64,000 nt of DNA from JAJCYK01 sp965212195 (GCA_965212195.1 CBDBUW010000015.1:372001-436000); one strand, 5' to 3'; counted from the stretch's first letter, positions 25,601 to 33,863 are shown. Program-made: numbers and translations. Notes: generated from the letters alone by a model not told the origin.

Positions 25601-26683
25601 TGCGATACCGGACCGGGTATCCCGCCCCATCTCCAGGAAAAGGTTTTCGACCGTTTTTACCAAACCTCATCGAGAGATTCCATTCATCAGGGAACAGGTA
25701 TCGGGTTGGCGCTAACAAAAGAGCTAATTGATCTTCATCAGGGCCGGATCACCTTGGAAAGCCAGGAGCAACAAGGCTCTTGCTTTACTATATATCTACC
25801 CATAAAAAAACCCCCAGCAACGAAGTCCCATGCACAAGAGCCATCCTCATCACCACATTATGAGTTACCGCTATCCCCAGTAGGAGAAGAGCAATGGAAC
25901 AATTCCAATGGGGATCATCAATTCAAAGTTTTGGTGGTGGAGGATCAAAAAGAACTCCGAGGATTTTTAAAGAACATACTCAGTGAATATTATGAGGTGA
26001 CGGTGGCTAAGCATGGCCTGGAAGGATGGGAAAAAGCCCTTGAAGATGTACCGGATATTATTATATGCGACATAAGAATGCCAGGTATGGATGGCTTTGC
26101 CTTATGTCAGAAACTAAAACAGGATAGGCGCACCAGTCATATCCCGGTGATTTTATTAACCGCCAAATCATCTAAGACACACAAGCTAAAAGGACTGGAA
26201 ATTGGCGCTGATGATTACTTGACCAAACCTTTTGACGAAGACGAGCTAATGGCTCTGTTAAGGAATCGGATAGCCCAGAGAGAAACATTACGTCAACAAT
26301 TCAGTCATTCCCTTTATTTGGAACCGGCAAAATTAGCGCTCACTCCCCTGGACCAGCAATTCTTACAACAAGCCTTACAGGTAATGGAGTCCAATATGGA
26401 CAATCCTGAATTCCGCGTGGAAGCCTTCTACAGGGAAATGGGCATGAGTCGTACCCAAATGCATCGTAAGCTCAAAGCGCTTACCGATCAGTCAACTTCT
26501 GAATTCATGCGCTCCATCAGGCTTAAACGGGCTGCTCAATTATTGAAGGAAAACCAGGGGAACGTCTCTGAAGTCTCCGATGCCGTAGGGTTCAACCGGG
26601 TCTCAACTTTCATTCGCGAATTCCGAAAAATATATGAGGTAACCCCACTTCAATATCGTAAGGAGCATTTTATACAGCCGTAA
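22631..26683 (+). CDS. Hybrid two-component system sensor/regulator (HTCS)
   Basis: One-protein signalling system of 1350 residues. Signal peptide (1-23); a periplasmic region of about 640 residues with two-component propeller repeats (GLMWFGTEDGLNSYDGYQF, NLWVGTSNGINRLD, TLWIGTYGGGLNKL); a Y_Y_Y domain (about 673-780); one membrane helix (about 790-810); histidine kinase with His849 in FFENISHEFRTPLTLI, the N box ILYNLISNAYKFT, and G boxes CDTGPGIPP and GTGIGLALTKEL; a receiver domain with Asp1147 in IIICDIRMPGMDGF; and a C-terminal AraC-type helix-turn-helix pair. All catalytic residues are present. In Bacteroidota such proteins sense oligosaccharides, but no SusCD pair is nearby. The start is TTG at 22631; no ATG is in frame nearby. 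Confidence 0.95.
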   Translation: MKKLYSIVCFLCLAGLIPIATLAQNAFATLENLNIEHGLSQTSVSYIFQDSRGLMWFGTEDGLNSYDGYQFTHFKHKPYDTTSLGASVASRILEDSSQNLWVGTSNGINRLDLHTHKITRYPLAEAQYPGTGATYIIDMIMDDQGKIVIATYDAVLHFDPVTGNYQIKNELSKRAPLALRKNNSLLRISPGWVWLGHESGITVYDLGKDSGVPLSGKLAGAIEGKRVYKLKMDQQNRVWVSTSEGLLRYDPETETIQHYPLDPVPELSKYGVIDLIQDRNGYFWLGTYHNVPYVLRPGDGTFRPLKVSNEIGAFHSIPSIFEDDSGIIWIGGFQGVHKFDPNRWKFQHFKESEIVDGLKDLLSIRSFTEKPDGTILIASSGEGLHHFDPQTKRLTDLNHHYHQLHPRYHENIKSLLWDSHDYLWIGLWHEGLLRIDPNTGEAKHFGDDILPSLAIRYLIEDRKGSVWVATYGGLLRFETETGEVNLYQASEDSLGLTDSGVQVMFSDSKGDLWIGTTKGGLNKFDLSTGTFEKYFYHPDDTSGISYNYITSFAETPAGTLWIGTYGGGLNKLHIPTGKITHYNTSSGLPNDVIYGLLTDRHGQLWISSNAGITVFNPLTENLRNYDVQDGLQSNEFNSGSYFRSSSGQLFFGGVNGFNAFHADSITDNQHTPKLLFTDFLIHNRSIAPVPGSPLKSTISHTDKIVLSHHQAVFSFQFAALNYTDPLKNQYAYQLEGFDQDWQYLGTRNFITFTNIDPGKYTLKVKGSNNDGIWNESGLSMDIVILPPWWQSPWAYILYGALIVAGLVYWRKTVINRERLKSQYQLEHLKLEKAREMDRLKSTFFENISHEFRTPLTLIQGPLESIFRKGVPKELSAPYQVMINNSRRLHELIDQLMDLSKLEAGKMKLQPKYSDLVPMVSSVFKMFSTQNADPNINMELDIQCKSLWTFFDTDKIQKILYNLISNAYKFTKEGTVKLELSESHDEARIMICDTGPGIPPHLQEKVFDRFYQTSSRDSIHQGTGIGLALTKELIDLHQGRITLESQEQQGSCFTIYLPIKKPPATKSHAQEPSSSPHYELPLSPVGEEQWNNSNGDHQFKVLVVEDQKELRGFLKNILSEYYEVTVAKHGLEGWEKALEDVPDIIICDIRMPGMDGFALCQKLKQDRRTSHIPVILLTAKSSKTHKLKGLEIGADDYLTKPFDEDELMALLRNRIAQRETLRQQFSHSLYLEPAKLALTPLDQQFLQQALQVMESNMDNPEFRVEAFYREMGMSRTQMHRKLKALTDQSTSEFMRSIRLKRAAQLLKENQGNVSEVSDAVGFNRVSTFIREFRKIYEVTPLQYRKEHFIQP

Positions 26684-26700
26684 AATCCCTCTTTATCCCC

Positions 26701-26737
26701 CATTTTGGAACATTTGCACCATTTTCTGAAACATTTG
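26701..26737 (+). promoter_or_regulatory. Candidate HTCS operator: four CATTTK half-sites
   Basis: CATTTT (26701), CATTTG (26711), CATTTT (26720) and CATTTG (26732) lie 10, 9 and 12 bases apart, forming two direct repeats of CATTTT-n-CATTTG. AraC-type regulators bind direct repeats of about one helical turn. The site is in the 123-base gap between the HTCS stop and the next gene. Confidence 0.45.
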
Positions 26738-26763
26738 GGCAACTGGTTTTATTCATAATTTTC
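26734..26763 (+). promoter_or_regulatory. Promoter-like sequence for the envelope operon
   Basis: TTTG (26734-26737) is followed after 18 bases by TAATTTTC (26756-26763), one mismatch from TAnnTTTG. It adjoins the half-sites. The first gene starts at 26807. Confidence 0.35.
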
Positions 26764-26806
26764 GATCTTTTTTCCAGGTATTTTCCTGAACACTAAATCA
26801 GATAAC

Positions 26807-27241
26807 ATGGAATCGAAAGACGAATTTAAGATCATTGGTTACTTTAGATTTCTGCTGATCATCCGCGCACTGGCACCTTTGTTTTTTATGGGTGTCACCC
26901 TGTGGGCTATCTCCACGCCCTATTTTGAGTTATCCACTATTGGGCCGTTGATTTTACTTGGCTTAGCTGCATGGGCCTTTTTTGAAGCCCGCAGTTTGTT
27001 CAAGTGGTACAACTTTTCCGTAGGTATTTCCGATCAATCCCTTTCCGTAGGCACCCGGGATTATAACTGGGACCAAATTGATAGTGCTTGGGTCCAAGAC
27101 GCATTTCAATTCCAAACCTACATACAAGTCACCACCAAGGAAGGCGAGGAGATTAAAATTCCTGCGGTAATCCAAAAGAATAGTTTTGTGCGGAATGCCT
27201 TGGAAAAACGCATAACCAACTTCCAAATCAAGGCTAAATGA
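26807..27241 (+). CDS. Two-helix membrane protein, possible bacterial PH-like domain
   Basis: A 144-residue protein with two adjacent membrane helices (FLLIIRALAPLFFMGVTLWA and LSTIGPLILLGLAAWAFFEA), followed by a soluble part with short strands: FSVGISDQSLSVGTRDYNW, IDSAWVQDAF, TYIQVTTKEGEEIKIPA. The topology of two helices and then a beta-rich domain around a W-D-x-I motif is like that of bacterial PH (YcxB-like or YdbT-like) domain proteins, but I cannot be firm. It is first of a six-gene run after the HTCS and overlaps the next gene by 4 bases (ATGA). Confidence 0.6.
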   Translation: MESKDEFKIIGYFRFLLIIRALAPLFFMGVTLWAISTPYFELSTIGPLILLGLAAWAFFEARSLFKWYNFSVGISDQSLSVGTRDYNWDQIDSAWVQDAFQFQTYIQVTTKEGEEIKIPAVIQKNSFVRNALEKRITNFQIKAK

Positions 27242-27936
27242 AATTTCTAGCATATCTAGCCCTAATAGCGGTTGCCAGCGTGGTAGGTTGGCTGATCAGA
27301 ACCTACATAAACAAACGGGACATTGCCAGCTTACCCGAACCAATGGAAAGAGTACGGCTTATAAAGGAACTGCGAAAAAGGCGGCAACAAGGCGAGAACT
27401 ATGATCAATGCTACCAGTACCTTCGGTCTCAAGGTCTACGCAAAGGAGTGGCGGAGGGCATGCTGATCGATGTAGAATCGGAGCAGCCTCCTGACATGGA
27501 AAATACCAATACCTTGATATGGAATGATTGGACCTGCGAATACCCTGGCAATTGGAAGGAAAAACCCGATGAGGACTTTGCCGATCATTTGGCAGTTAAC
27601 CTGGAAGGCATCGGAGGGTCGGCCATTATATTTTATCGTCATCCGGATATTAAGGGTAACGACCTCACAGAAGTGCAAGCAGCATTGTACGATAACCCTC
27701 AAGTCAAGGAGTTCAATGGCTGGGGACCCCTTGAGGGAAGAGGCTCGCGTATCCAGGGAATCCAAAAGACCTACAAACTGGCCATGGAAACTATGGTATT
27801 CGAAGCGGCGCCTCCCATTCATTTGGTAATCCTACAAATCACCATCATAGAAGAGGAACCAGGAGCCAGTCAGGCTTTTGACCTTATCGAAAGCAGTTTT
27901 AAAACCGTAAAAAACCACCAGACCTATGAAAAATAA
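27238..27936 (+). CDS. Membrane-anchored protein of unknown function
   Basis: Not recognised. 232 residues: an N-terminal membrane helix (FLAYLALIAVASVVGWLI), a basic helical segment (ERVRLIKELRKRRQQGENYD, then YLRSQGLRKGVAEGMLID) that looks like a short helical bundle, and a C-terminal globular domain of about 140 residues (DWTCEYPGNWKEKPDEDF, then GGSAIIFYRHPD, then VILQITIIEEEPG). The C-terminal domain recalls PsbP/DUF1795-like folds that start with a W-x-x-x-x-P-x-x-W motif. Overlaps the gene before (4 bases) and the gene after (11 bases), so tightly coupled translation is likely. Confidence 0.6.
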   Translation: MKFLAYLALIAVASVVGWLIRTYINKRDIASLPEPMERVRLIKELRKRRQQGENYDQCYQYLRSQGLRKGVAEGMLIDVESEQPPDMENTNTLIWNDWTCEYPGNWKEKPDEDFADHLAVNLEGIGGSAIIFYRHPDIKGNDLTEVQAALYDNPQVKEFNGWGPLEGRGSRIQGIQKTYKLAMETMVFEAAPPIHLVILQITIIEEEPGASQAFDLIESSFKTVKNHQTYEK

Positions 27937-28597
27937 ATCTCGATTTCTGATATGCTGCATATGCGCTATGCTATGGAATACAGAAGCCATGCAAGCTCAA
28001 TTTCAAATGGATGAAGGCTTTTACATTAGCCTTGGCGGATCATACCAATCGCTGGGTGGCGATTTTGATGGAGAAGCCGTTCTAGTGGCGCCGCAGGATG
28101 TTTTTCTGGTTCCTGAGGTGGACCCCGCAATTGGAGTCGGAGGTAAAGTGGGCATGAGAATGGAAAATGTAGCCCTGGAGCTTAGCTATTATAGAGGCAA
28201 GCACGATGTAAACTGGGTAGATGCTGCCGGTGAGGCCATTCTTCATCTTTGGAGCCTCAGCTTTCAATACTATTTCGTTTATGAAAAACCCTTGCAACCT
28301 TTCCTGCAAGTGGGTTGGTCACCAGTTACGGCGCTAAGAGTACGAGACGGTGCGGCCCTGGTGACCACCATGGAGGTAAGCGATGCCATCTTTATAAGCA
28401 AGATAGGGAATTTTAATGCCGGCGGGGGGTTGGCTTACTATTTGTCTCCGAAAGTATTTGTTCATGTGACCGCACTCTATTACCGGCTGAGCTACGGCTC
28501 TATTGAAAGCGAGGCCGAACGGGTAGCAATTGAGCTGGAAGAAGATCTGGTCGCCAACGAGTTCAATCTGCAATTTGGCATTGCTTATACATTTTAA
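27926..28597 (+). CDS. Outer-membrane beta-barrel protein
   Basis: Predicted small barrel of 223 residues. Signal peptide ending MQAQF. Alternating strands are evident: EGFYISLGGSYQSLGGDF, VGGKVGMRMENVALELSYY, LHLWSLSFQYYFVYEKP, LQPFLQVGWSP, FNAGGGLAYYLSPKVFVHVT, and a final FNLQFGIAYTF ending in Phe, as expected for insertion by the BAM complex. An acidic loop lies before the last strand. Its first 11 bases overlap the preceding gene. The family is the general 8-10-strand OMP_b-brl group; no ligand can be inferred. Confidence 0.7.
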   Translation: MKNKSRFLICCICAMLWNTEAMQAQFQMDEGFYISLGGSYQSLGGDFDGEAVLVAPQDVFLVPEVDPAIGVGGKVGMRMENVALELSYYRGKHDVNWVDAAGEAILHLWSLSFQYYFVYEKPLQPFLQVGWSPVTALRVRDGAALVTTMEVSDAIFISKIGNFNAGGGLAYYLSPKVFVHVTALYYRLSYGSIESEAERVAIELEEDLVANEFNLQFGIAYTF

Positions 28598-28610
28598 AAA
28601 CAAAAGGAAA

Positions 28611-29129
28611 ATGAAAAATTTGATACTAATAGTTTTGATGATTGCGGTAACCACTGATTTTTGCTGGGGCCAGTTGCCTCAATCTGTAGAAAAAGGACGA
28701 ATCTACACCAGTGACGGTTTCTCGCAGGAGTTTGTTAATCTAAAACTCGAAGGAGATCAATATCTGGTTCAATCAAAGAAAGAAAGTACCCGCATGGATA
28801 CCGAAGAGGTAATGAGGATCGATAGGCAATCAGGCAGTGAAGCCTTGCTCTGGGGCGGTGCGCTGGGAGGGGCCGCGCTTTTAGGAAGCCTTTTAGGGGT
28901 GAACAGTGCGGAAAATACCACCGGAATTGAAGCGGACAGTGACTCTAAGGCTGCCATTGTGATCGGACTCACCGGACTGGGGGTGGCTATCGGCGTATTA
29001 GTAGGCTCCAAGCAAAAAAAGTACGAAACTATTTATTCCCGCGACAGCAGTTATGAAGGCTCACGCTGGCAACTGCAAGTTAAACCCCAGCCTTACAGTG
29101 CAGGCCTAACACTGGCTTATAGATTCTAA
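28611..29129 (+). CDS. Secreted protein with two glycine-rich hydrophobic segments
   Basis: Unknown. The ATG at 28611 (preceded by AAAGGAAA, an unusually purine-rich site here) gives 172 residues with a signal peptide ending CWGQ. Residues 22-80 form a small beta domain (GRIYTSDGFSQEFVNLKLEG). Two glycine-zipper-like hydrophobic segments follow: LLWGGALGGAALLGSLLG and AIVIGLTGLGVAIGVLVGS, separated by a polar acidic linker. The C-terminus returns to beta (YSAGLTLAYRF) and ends in Phe. It lies 14 bases after the barrel gene. It may sit in the outer membrane; the role is not known. Confidence 0.6.
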   Translation: MKNLILIVLMIAVTTDFCWGQLPQSVEKGRIYTSDGFSQEFVNLKLEGDQYLVQSKKESTRMDTEEVMRIDRQSGSEALLWGGALGGAALLGSLLGVNSAENTTGIEADSDSKAAIVIGLTGLGVAIGVLVGSKQKKYETIYSRDSSYEGSRWQLQVKPQPYSAGLTLAYRF

Positions 29130-29147
29130 CCCATAAAACTGACTACT

Positions 29148-29597
29148 ATGAGATTATTTGTATACACCTTTACCCTATTCTTATTCTTGGGCATGCTCAG
29201 TTGTGGCACCAGTAAGAAAGCCATAGAAAATGCCCCAAACGTAGAATTGGTTCAGCCTCCAAGTGATAAGGCCGTAGTTTACCTGATCCGACCCTCCATG
29301 TTGGGGCAATTGATCAATACTAAAGTGGAAATTGACGGCCAATATGTAGGCAAAACAAAGGGCAAACAATATCTGTACACCATTCTCGATCCGGGCGCAC
29401 ATACCATAACCTCTATTGCGGAAAATACCAGTGAGGTACCCATTGAGCTGGAGGCCGGCCAGCAATATTTCTTTGAGCAAGAAATAAAAATGGGTGTACT
29501 CAAAGCCCGCAACGAACTAGTCCGTATTGACGAGGCGGATGCTCGTATCAAAATTCAGAAGTGCAAGTTGTCTAAGGATTTTATATCAGAAAAATAA
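29148..29597 (+). CDS. Lipoprotein, DUF2846-like
   Basis: Predicted lipoprotein of 149 residues; lipobox LGMLSCG with Cys19. The mature domain is of the DUF2846/PEGA-like type: AVVYLIRPSMLGQLINTKVE, then IDGQYVGKTKGKQYLYTIL, then DPGAHTITSI and LEAGQQYFFEQEIKMG. This order of a Y-x-x-R-P strand, I-D-G-x-x-V-G loop, P-G-x-H strand and A-G-x-x-Y-F strand is characteristic. Family members are envelope proteins without a defined activity. Fifth gene in the run following the HTCS. Confidence 0.75.
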   Translation: MRLFVYTFTLFLFLGMLSCGTSKKAIENAPNVELVQPPSDKAVVYLIRPSMLGQLINTKVEIDGQYVGKTKGKQYLYTILDPGAHTITSIAENTSEVPIELEAGQQYFFEQEIKMGVLKARNELVRIDEADARIKIQKCKLSKDFISEK

Positions 29598-29615
29598 TAC
29601 CTGAACATATTAATT

Positions 29616-31166
29616 ATGATACTAAGAATCGGATTATACTTCGGACTGATACTTACATTATTGCCCTATACCAGTAGTGCTCAATCACGTAAGGTGGAAA
29701 ATATTACCAAAGTCGGCGCCCAGAATGTCGGGGTACTGAAATCGGGAAGCGAAGTAAAAGGCTATTACCTGTTTCATCGTTTAAGTAAAGCCCAGAAAGG
29801 AATGCGGCAGTACCGGCTAACCATCTTTGACACTGAACTCCAGGTATCAGGTACCTCGGAGTTTTCCGAATCTAAGAATATGGCTTTAGTTGAAGGAGTA
29901 AGTTCAGGTAGTACCATCCTTTTAAAATTCGTGGATCTGGTGAAATATCATAGTGTCTTAATGGCCTTCGATCACCAGGGACAGTTGCTTAAAAAAATTT
30001 CCAATGTGCCCGAGAAGAAAGATAAAACCTTTCCAATGAATAGCATATACGGCTCTAAGTACCAGTCCATCCCTCAAAAGCAACTGCACAGTACTGCGGA
30101 TGGCGGATTCCTGCATTACATGCCGTGGAGCAAGGGTGCCTATCATGTTGATTATGTATCCCCTTCAGGCCAGGTATCGTGGAGCTATATCAATAACGAA
30201 GAACGGTCGGCATACCAATACCTGGCTGTTGCCGGCCAACTGGTACTTAGTACGCTGTCCCTTACCGCGGAAAAGAAAAAGCAGGCCCCCGATCTTTACC
30301 TTCAGGCCTTGGATCTGAAATCGGGTAAAGAACGCTTTCGCTTGCATATTGACAACCAATACATCAGTCAGCCTCTGACCGCTTTCTATGACCCCAAATC
30401 TGAAGCAGTGGACATATTAGGGCTCTATTACAGCCCGCAAAAGGAGGTTAACTATAGCCATAGCCTGGGATTGTTCCGATACCGAGTTAACCTCTCGGGT
30501 GAAGTTATGAATCAGGAATATGTGGCCTGGGCCGCCGATATTGCGCAAAGGCTGGGCATGAACAAAAAAGGCAAAACAGCAGATGGATATCTGTATTATC
30601 ACGAAATTCTGCCCCACCCCGACGGGTCTTTTCTTGTGGTGGCTGAAAAGTTTAGACGTACCGCCGATGCCGCCGGCATTGCCATGTCCCTCTTAAGCAA
30701 TAATGCGTCCACTACTAAAATGGTTGCCGAAGATATGATGGTATTGCAGTTTAATCCCGATTTAAGTTTGGAAACTTCACACACCATTGAAAAAACCCCT
30801 CGAAACTTCGATCTTCATGGCAATTATGCCATCGCTACCTCCCATTCCAACATACATATGTTGGCCCAGCGCATGAAGTTGCAAGGCGGCTTTGATTATG
30901 AATTTTCCCAGGCATTAAACGGTAATACTTTGTCCATCCATTTTCGAAGCAAAGAAAAAGAGAAGGGGCCCGATGTTCAATATTTGGGTTCAGTCATTTA
31001 TCAAAGCGGTGAAATTAATGAAAGACGCTTGCCCTTGGAATGGCGTACTTTGAGGGTTTTCCCGGCGCCCGATAATCGGCTGGCGATTTTTCGCATCGAT
31101 TACAAGGCTGACGTTTTGCATATCGATCTTAAGAAGGTCAATTCGGAACCCGTGGTGGATAACTAA
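29616..31166 (+). CDS. Large secreted protein, unknown, possibly DUF6770-like
   Basis: A 516-residue exported protein (signal peptide ending TSSAQ). The body is almost all beta: repeated strand groups such as GYYLFHRLSKAQKGMRQYRL, TIFDTELQV, and GGFLHYMPWSKGAYHVDYVS are compatible with a beta-propeller. Several internal segments share the form x-G-x-Y/F-L-x-x. No catalytic motif is apparent. It is the last gene of the run after the HTCS, and its 3' end overlaps the convergent recG by 4 bases. I recall similar proteins in Bacteroidota under DUF6770, but this is uncertain. No function can be given. Confidence 0.6.
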   Translation: MILRIGLYFGLILTLLPYTSSAQSRKVENITKVGAQNVGVLKSGSEVKGYYLFHRLSKAQKGMRQYRLTIFDTELQVSGTSEFSESKNMALVEGVSSGSTILLKFVDLVKYHSVLMAFDHQGQLLKKISNVPEKKDKTFPMNSIYGSKYQSIPQKQLHSTADGGFLHYMPWSKGAYHVDYVSPSGQVSWSYINNEERSAYQYLAVAGQLVLSTLSLTAEKKKQAPDLYLQALDLKSGKERFRLHIDNQYISQPLTAFYDPKSEAVDILGLYYSPQKEVNYSHSLGLFRYRVNLSGEVMNQEYVAWAADIAQRLGMNKKGKTADGYLYYHEILPHPDGSFLVVAEKFRRTADAAGIAMSLLSNNASTTKMVAEDMMVLQFNPDLSLETSHTIEKTPRNFDLHGNYAIATSHSNIHMLAQRMKLQGGFDYEFSQALNGNTLSIHFRSKEKEKGPDVQYLGSVIYQSGEINERRLPLEWRTLRVFPAPDNRLAIFRIDYKADVLHIDLKKVNSEPVVDN

Positions 31167-33256
31167 CTGATCCTGCTCCAATTAATATTGGACTTGGGTT
31201 GCAAGGCCACCTGTCGTCGAATATTTTCATTTTCAGTGGTCACTAGTTGAGGATCGTCCTGGAGAACAGCTTGGGCTTCCTGCCGGGCTACTTGTAAAAG
31301 CTTACCATCCTGACTAAGGTCGGAAATCAGCAGATCCAGCACACCGCTTTGTTGCGTGCCCATAAGATCGCCCGGCCCTCTTAATTTCAGATCCACATCG
31401 GCAATCTCAAAACCGTTGTTGGTTCGTACCATGGTTTGAATACGGGTACGGCCTTCTTTGCTGATCTTATAGTCGGTCATTAAAATGCAATAGCTTTGAT
31501 CTGCCCCCCTGCCTACCCGGCCCCTCAACTGGTGTAGTTGGGCCAATCCAAAACGTTCGGCATTTTCGATGATCATTACCGAGGCATTGGGCACATTGAC
31601 CCCAACTTCGATCACGGTGGTGGCCACCATTATTTTGGTCTCCGCCCTCACAAAGCGCTGCATTTCGTAGTCCTTATCGGCACTCTTCATTTTTCCGTGA
31701 ACGATACTAACGGGAACCTGGGGGAACGCCCGCTTGATGCTCTCATATCCATCCTGCAAGTGTTTCAAATCCATTTTTTCGGATTCCTCAATTAAAGGGT
31801 AAACGATATAAATTTGCCTCTCTTGTTTGATTTGTTCTTTAATAAATCCAAATACCTTTAAGCGGTTGCTGTCGTATCGATGGACTGTTTCGATGGGTTT
31901 TCGTCCAGGGGGTAATTCGTCAATCACCGATACATCCAGATCTCCGTAAAGGGTCATGGCCAGGGTGCGCGGAATAGGTGTGGCAGTCATCACTAAGACG
32001 TGAGGGTAAAAGTCCCGGTTCTTACTCCATAGCTTGGCCCTTTGTGCCACCCCAAAACGGTGCTGTTCGTCGATCACCGCTAACCCCAGGCTTTGGAATT
32101 GTACAGGATCTTCCAATAATGCATGGGTGCCAATAAGAATATGCAAGGAACCTTCAGCAAGTCTTTCATGCAGGTCCCTGCGAACGCTCTTTTTGGTGGA
32201 TCCTGTGAGAATGGCAATAGTCAGACCCAGTTTGTCCGCGTATTCCTTCAAGCCACGATAGTGCTGCTCCGCCAAAATTTCAGTGGGCGCCATTAACGCC
32301 GCTTGGCTACCACCCCCTATCACGGTCAACATACAAATAAACGCTACTACCGTCTTACCACTGCCCACATCTCCTTGTAGCAATCTATTCATCTGGTTAC
32401 CCGACCGCAGGTCCCGGTAGATCTCTTTAATAACTTTCTTTTGTGCATGGGTTAGTTCAAAAGGCAAATGGTGGTGGTAGAATTCATGGATAAAGCTGGT
32501 CTCTTGAAAGGCCCGACTGGGAAATTTATCCACTCTGGCCAGCTTTAACTTGAGCAGCCGTAGCTGGACATAGAACAACTCTTCGAACTTCAACCGCCAT
32601 CGGGCCTTTTGAAGATGAGACTGATCTTTTGGAAAGTGGATATGTTGCACCGCCTGTCTTTTGGACATTAGGGCCAGCCGATCGATCAAACTGACGGGGA
32701 GGGATTCAGTAATTTTAGGCAAAGCCTGGGTGAGCAGTTGCTTCTGCAACTTACCGATTGCTTTACTATCCAGGAATCGGGATTTTAGCTTTTCGGAGGT
32801 GTGATAAACGGGTTGCAGGTATCCTTCCTGCTGATGGCCAGGTGTAAAGACCTCCAACTCAGGATGTGCAATATTGATTTTACGACCATATCTAGAGGGC
32901 TTTCCAAAAGCAACATATTCTGCGCCGGACTGTAATTTTTTCTGTACCCATTTAACACCCTTAAACCATACCAACTCCACGCTCCCTGTCTCATCCGAAA
33001 GTTGAGCCGCCAGCCTCTTCTTACGGCCACTACCTACGGTTTCCAATTGTTTTAAGGTTCCGCGGATCTGCACGTTAGGCAATCCTTCATGAAGGTCGCC
33101 TATCTTGAAAAATTTAGTCCTGTCCTCGTAGCGAAACGGGTAGTGCTGGATAAGATCCCCAAAAGTAAAAATGTTGAGCTCCTTGTTTAACAAGGCAGAC
33201 TTTTGGGGCCCTACACCTTTTAGAAATTCAATTTTGGTATCAAAAAAGCCCCTCAT
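31163..33256 (-). CDS. recG: ATP-dependent DNA helicase RecG
   Basis: Superfamily 2 helicase of 697 residues that remodels stalled replication forks and branch-migrates Holliday junctions. The N-terminal wedge/OB domain contains FLKGVGPQKSALLNKEL and VQIRGTLKQLETVGSGRKKR. Helicase motifs: Walker A in RLLQGDVGSGKTVVAFICML, motif II VIDEQHRFGVAQR, motif III LVMTATPIPRTLAMT, motif V/VI VATTVIEVGVNVPNAS and QLHQLRGRVGRGADQSYCIL. Length is normal. It follows ssb, gldE and gldD on the same strand, as the last gene of that group. The 3' end overlaps the plus-strand unknown gene by 4 bases. Confidence 0.97.
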   Translation of the reverse strand: MRGFFDTKIEFLKGVGPQKSALLNKELNIFTFGDLIQHYPFRYEDRTKFFKIGDLHEGLPNVQIRGTLKQLETVGSGRKKRLAAQLSDETGSVELVWFKGVKWVQKKLQSGAEYVAFGKPSRYGRKINIAHPELEVFTPGHQQEGYLQPVYHTSEKLKSRFLDSKAIGKLQKQLLTQALPKITESLPVSLIDRLALMSKRQAVQHIHFPKDQSHLQKARWRLKFEELFYVQLRLLKLKLARVDKFPSRAFQETSFIHEFYHHHLPFELTHAQKKVIKEIYRDLRSGNQMNRLLQGDVGSGKTVVAFICMLTVIGGGSQAALMAPTEILAEQHYRGLKEYADKLGLTIAILTGSTKKSVRRDLHERLAEGSLHILIGTHALLEDPVQFQSLGLAVIDEQHRFGVAQRAKLWSKNRDFYPHVLVMTATPIPRTLAMTLYGDLDVSVIDELPPGRKPIETVHRYDSNRLKVFGFIKEQIKQERQIYIVYPLIEESEKMDLKHLQDGYESIKRAFPQVPVSIVHGKMKSADKDYEMQRFVRAETKIMVATTVIEVGVNVPNASVMIIENAERFGLAQLHQLRGRVGRGADQSYCILMTDYKISKEGRTRIQTMVRTNNGFEIADVDLKLRGPGDLMGTQQSGVLDLLISDLSQDGKLLQVARQEAQAVLQDDPQLVTTENENIRRQVALQPKSNINWSRIS

Positions 33257-33277
33257 AATTTATGGCAAATGAGGAAT

Positions 33278-33859
33278 TTAATGGGTCCATTCCAGGGTAT
33301 TAAGCAAATGTACAATGTCCACCTTTATAAAATCAATAATGGGCGCCAGGCTATCGTTCTGGGTGGCAGTGGGGAAGTACAGAGCACCTCTTAAAAAGTG
33401 TTGCGTACTGTCGGTTGAATAGAACTGGAATTGACTGGGGACTTCACCGCTTAATTCCGCCAGTACCGCCTGATGTCCGTTAGGCGTGGTCATGATACTT
33501 TCGTCAATGGAATAGGCCTTTATCTGATGTTTGGTAGTTAGTCTGTAGGCGTCGTCCAGTAATTCCCGTAGTTTCTGCTGGTCGTTTTCAAGGGCTTTGT
33601 AAGTAAGCTGAATATCAGCCCCCAAATCTCGATAGTTCAAGTGTATCCAGTAAGGTTCACTCATCCAGGAACTATCACGTTCAATACTGGCATATCTGGA
33701 GTGCTCAAACTTGTAGGGGTATGAGCCCAGAATAGGGGTATACTCATGCTCGGGTAAATCAATTCTATTAAATCCTCTAGGTTTGGGCACAAAAGAGGAT
33801 TCCTCACAAGATCCCAGTATTAATCCCAGGATCACATAACACACCATTATATTCTTCAT
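33278..33859 (-). CDS. gldD: Gliding motility lipoprotein GldD
   Basis: Lipoprotein of 193 residues with lipobox LILGSC (Cys18). It carries the GldD hallmark right after the lipid anchor, PKPRGFNRIDLPEHEYTPI, then SYPYKFEHSRYASI and PYWIHLNYRDLGADIQLTYK. The protein is required for gliding in Flavobacterium johnsoniae; its molecular role is not defined, and non-gliding members of the phylum also keep it. It follows gldE by 4 bases, the conserved gldE-gldD pairing. Envelope protein, probably anchored in a membrane with the body in the periplasm. Confidence 0.92.
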   Translation of the reverse strand: MKNIMVCYVILGLILGSCEESSFVPKPRGFNRIDLPEHEYTPILGSYPYKFEHSRYASIERDSSWMSEPYWIHLNYRDLGADIQLTYKALENDQQKLRELLDDAYRLTTKHQIKAYSIDESIMTTPNGHQAVLAELSGEVPSQFQFYSTDSTQHFLRGALYFPTATQNDSLAPIIDFIKVDIVHLLNTLEWTH

Positions 33860-33863
33860 GTCG

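Noticed and set aside
29616..31166. Possible paralogy with the secreted protein at 59623-61242
   Set aside because: Both are long, exported and strand-rich, but I could not find shared blocks beyond general propeller-like patterns.
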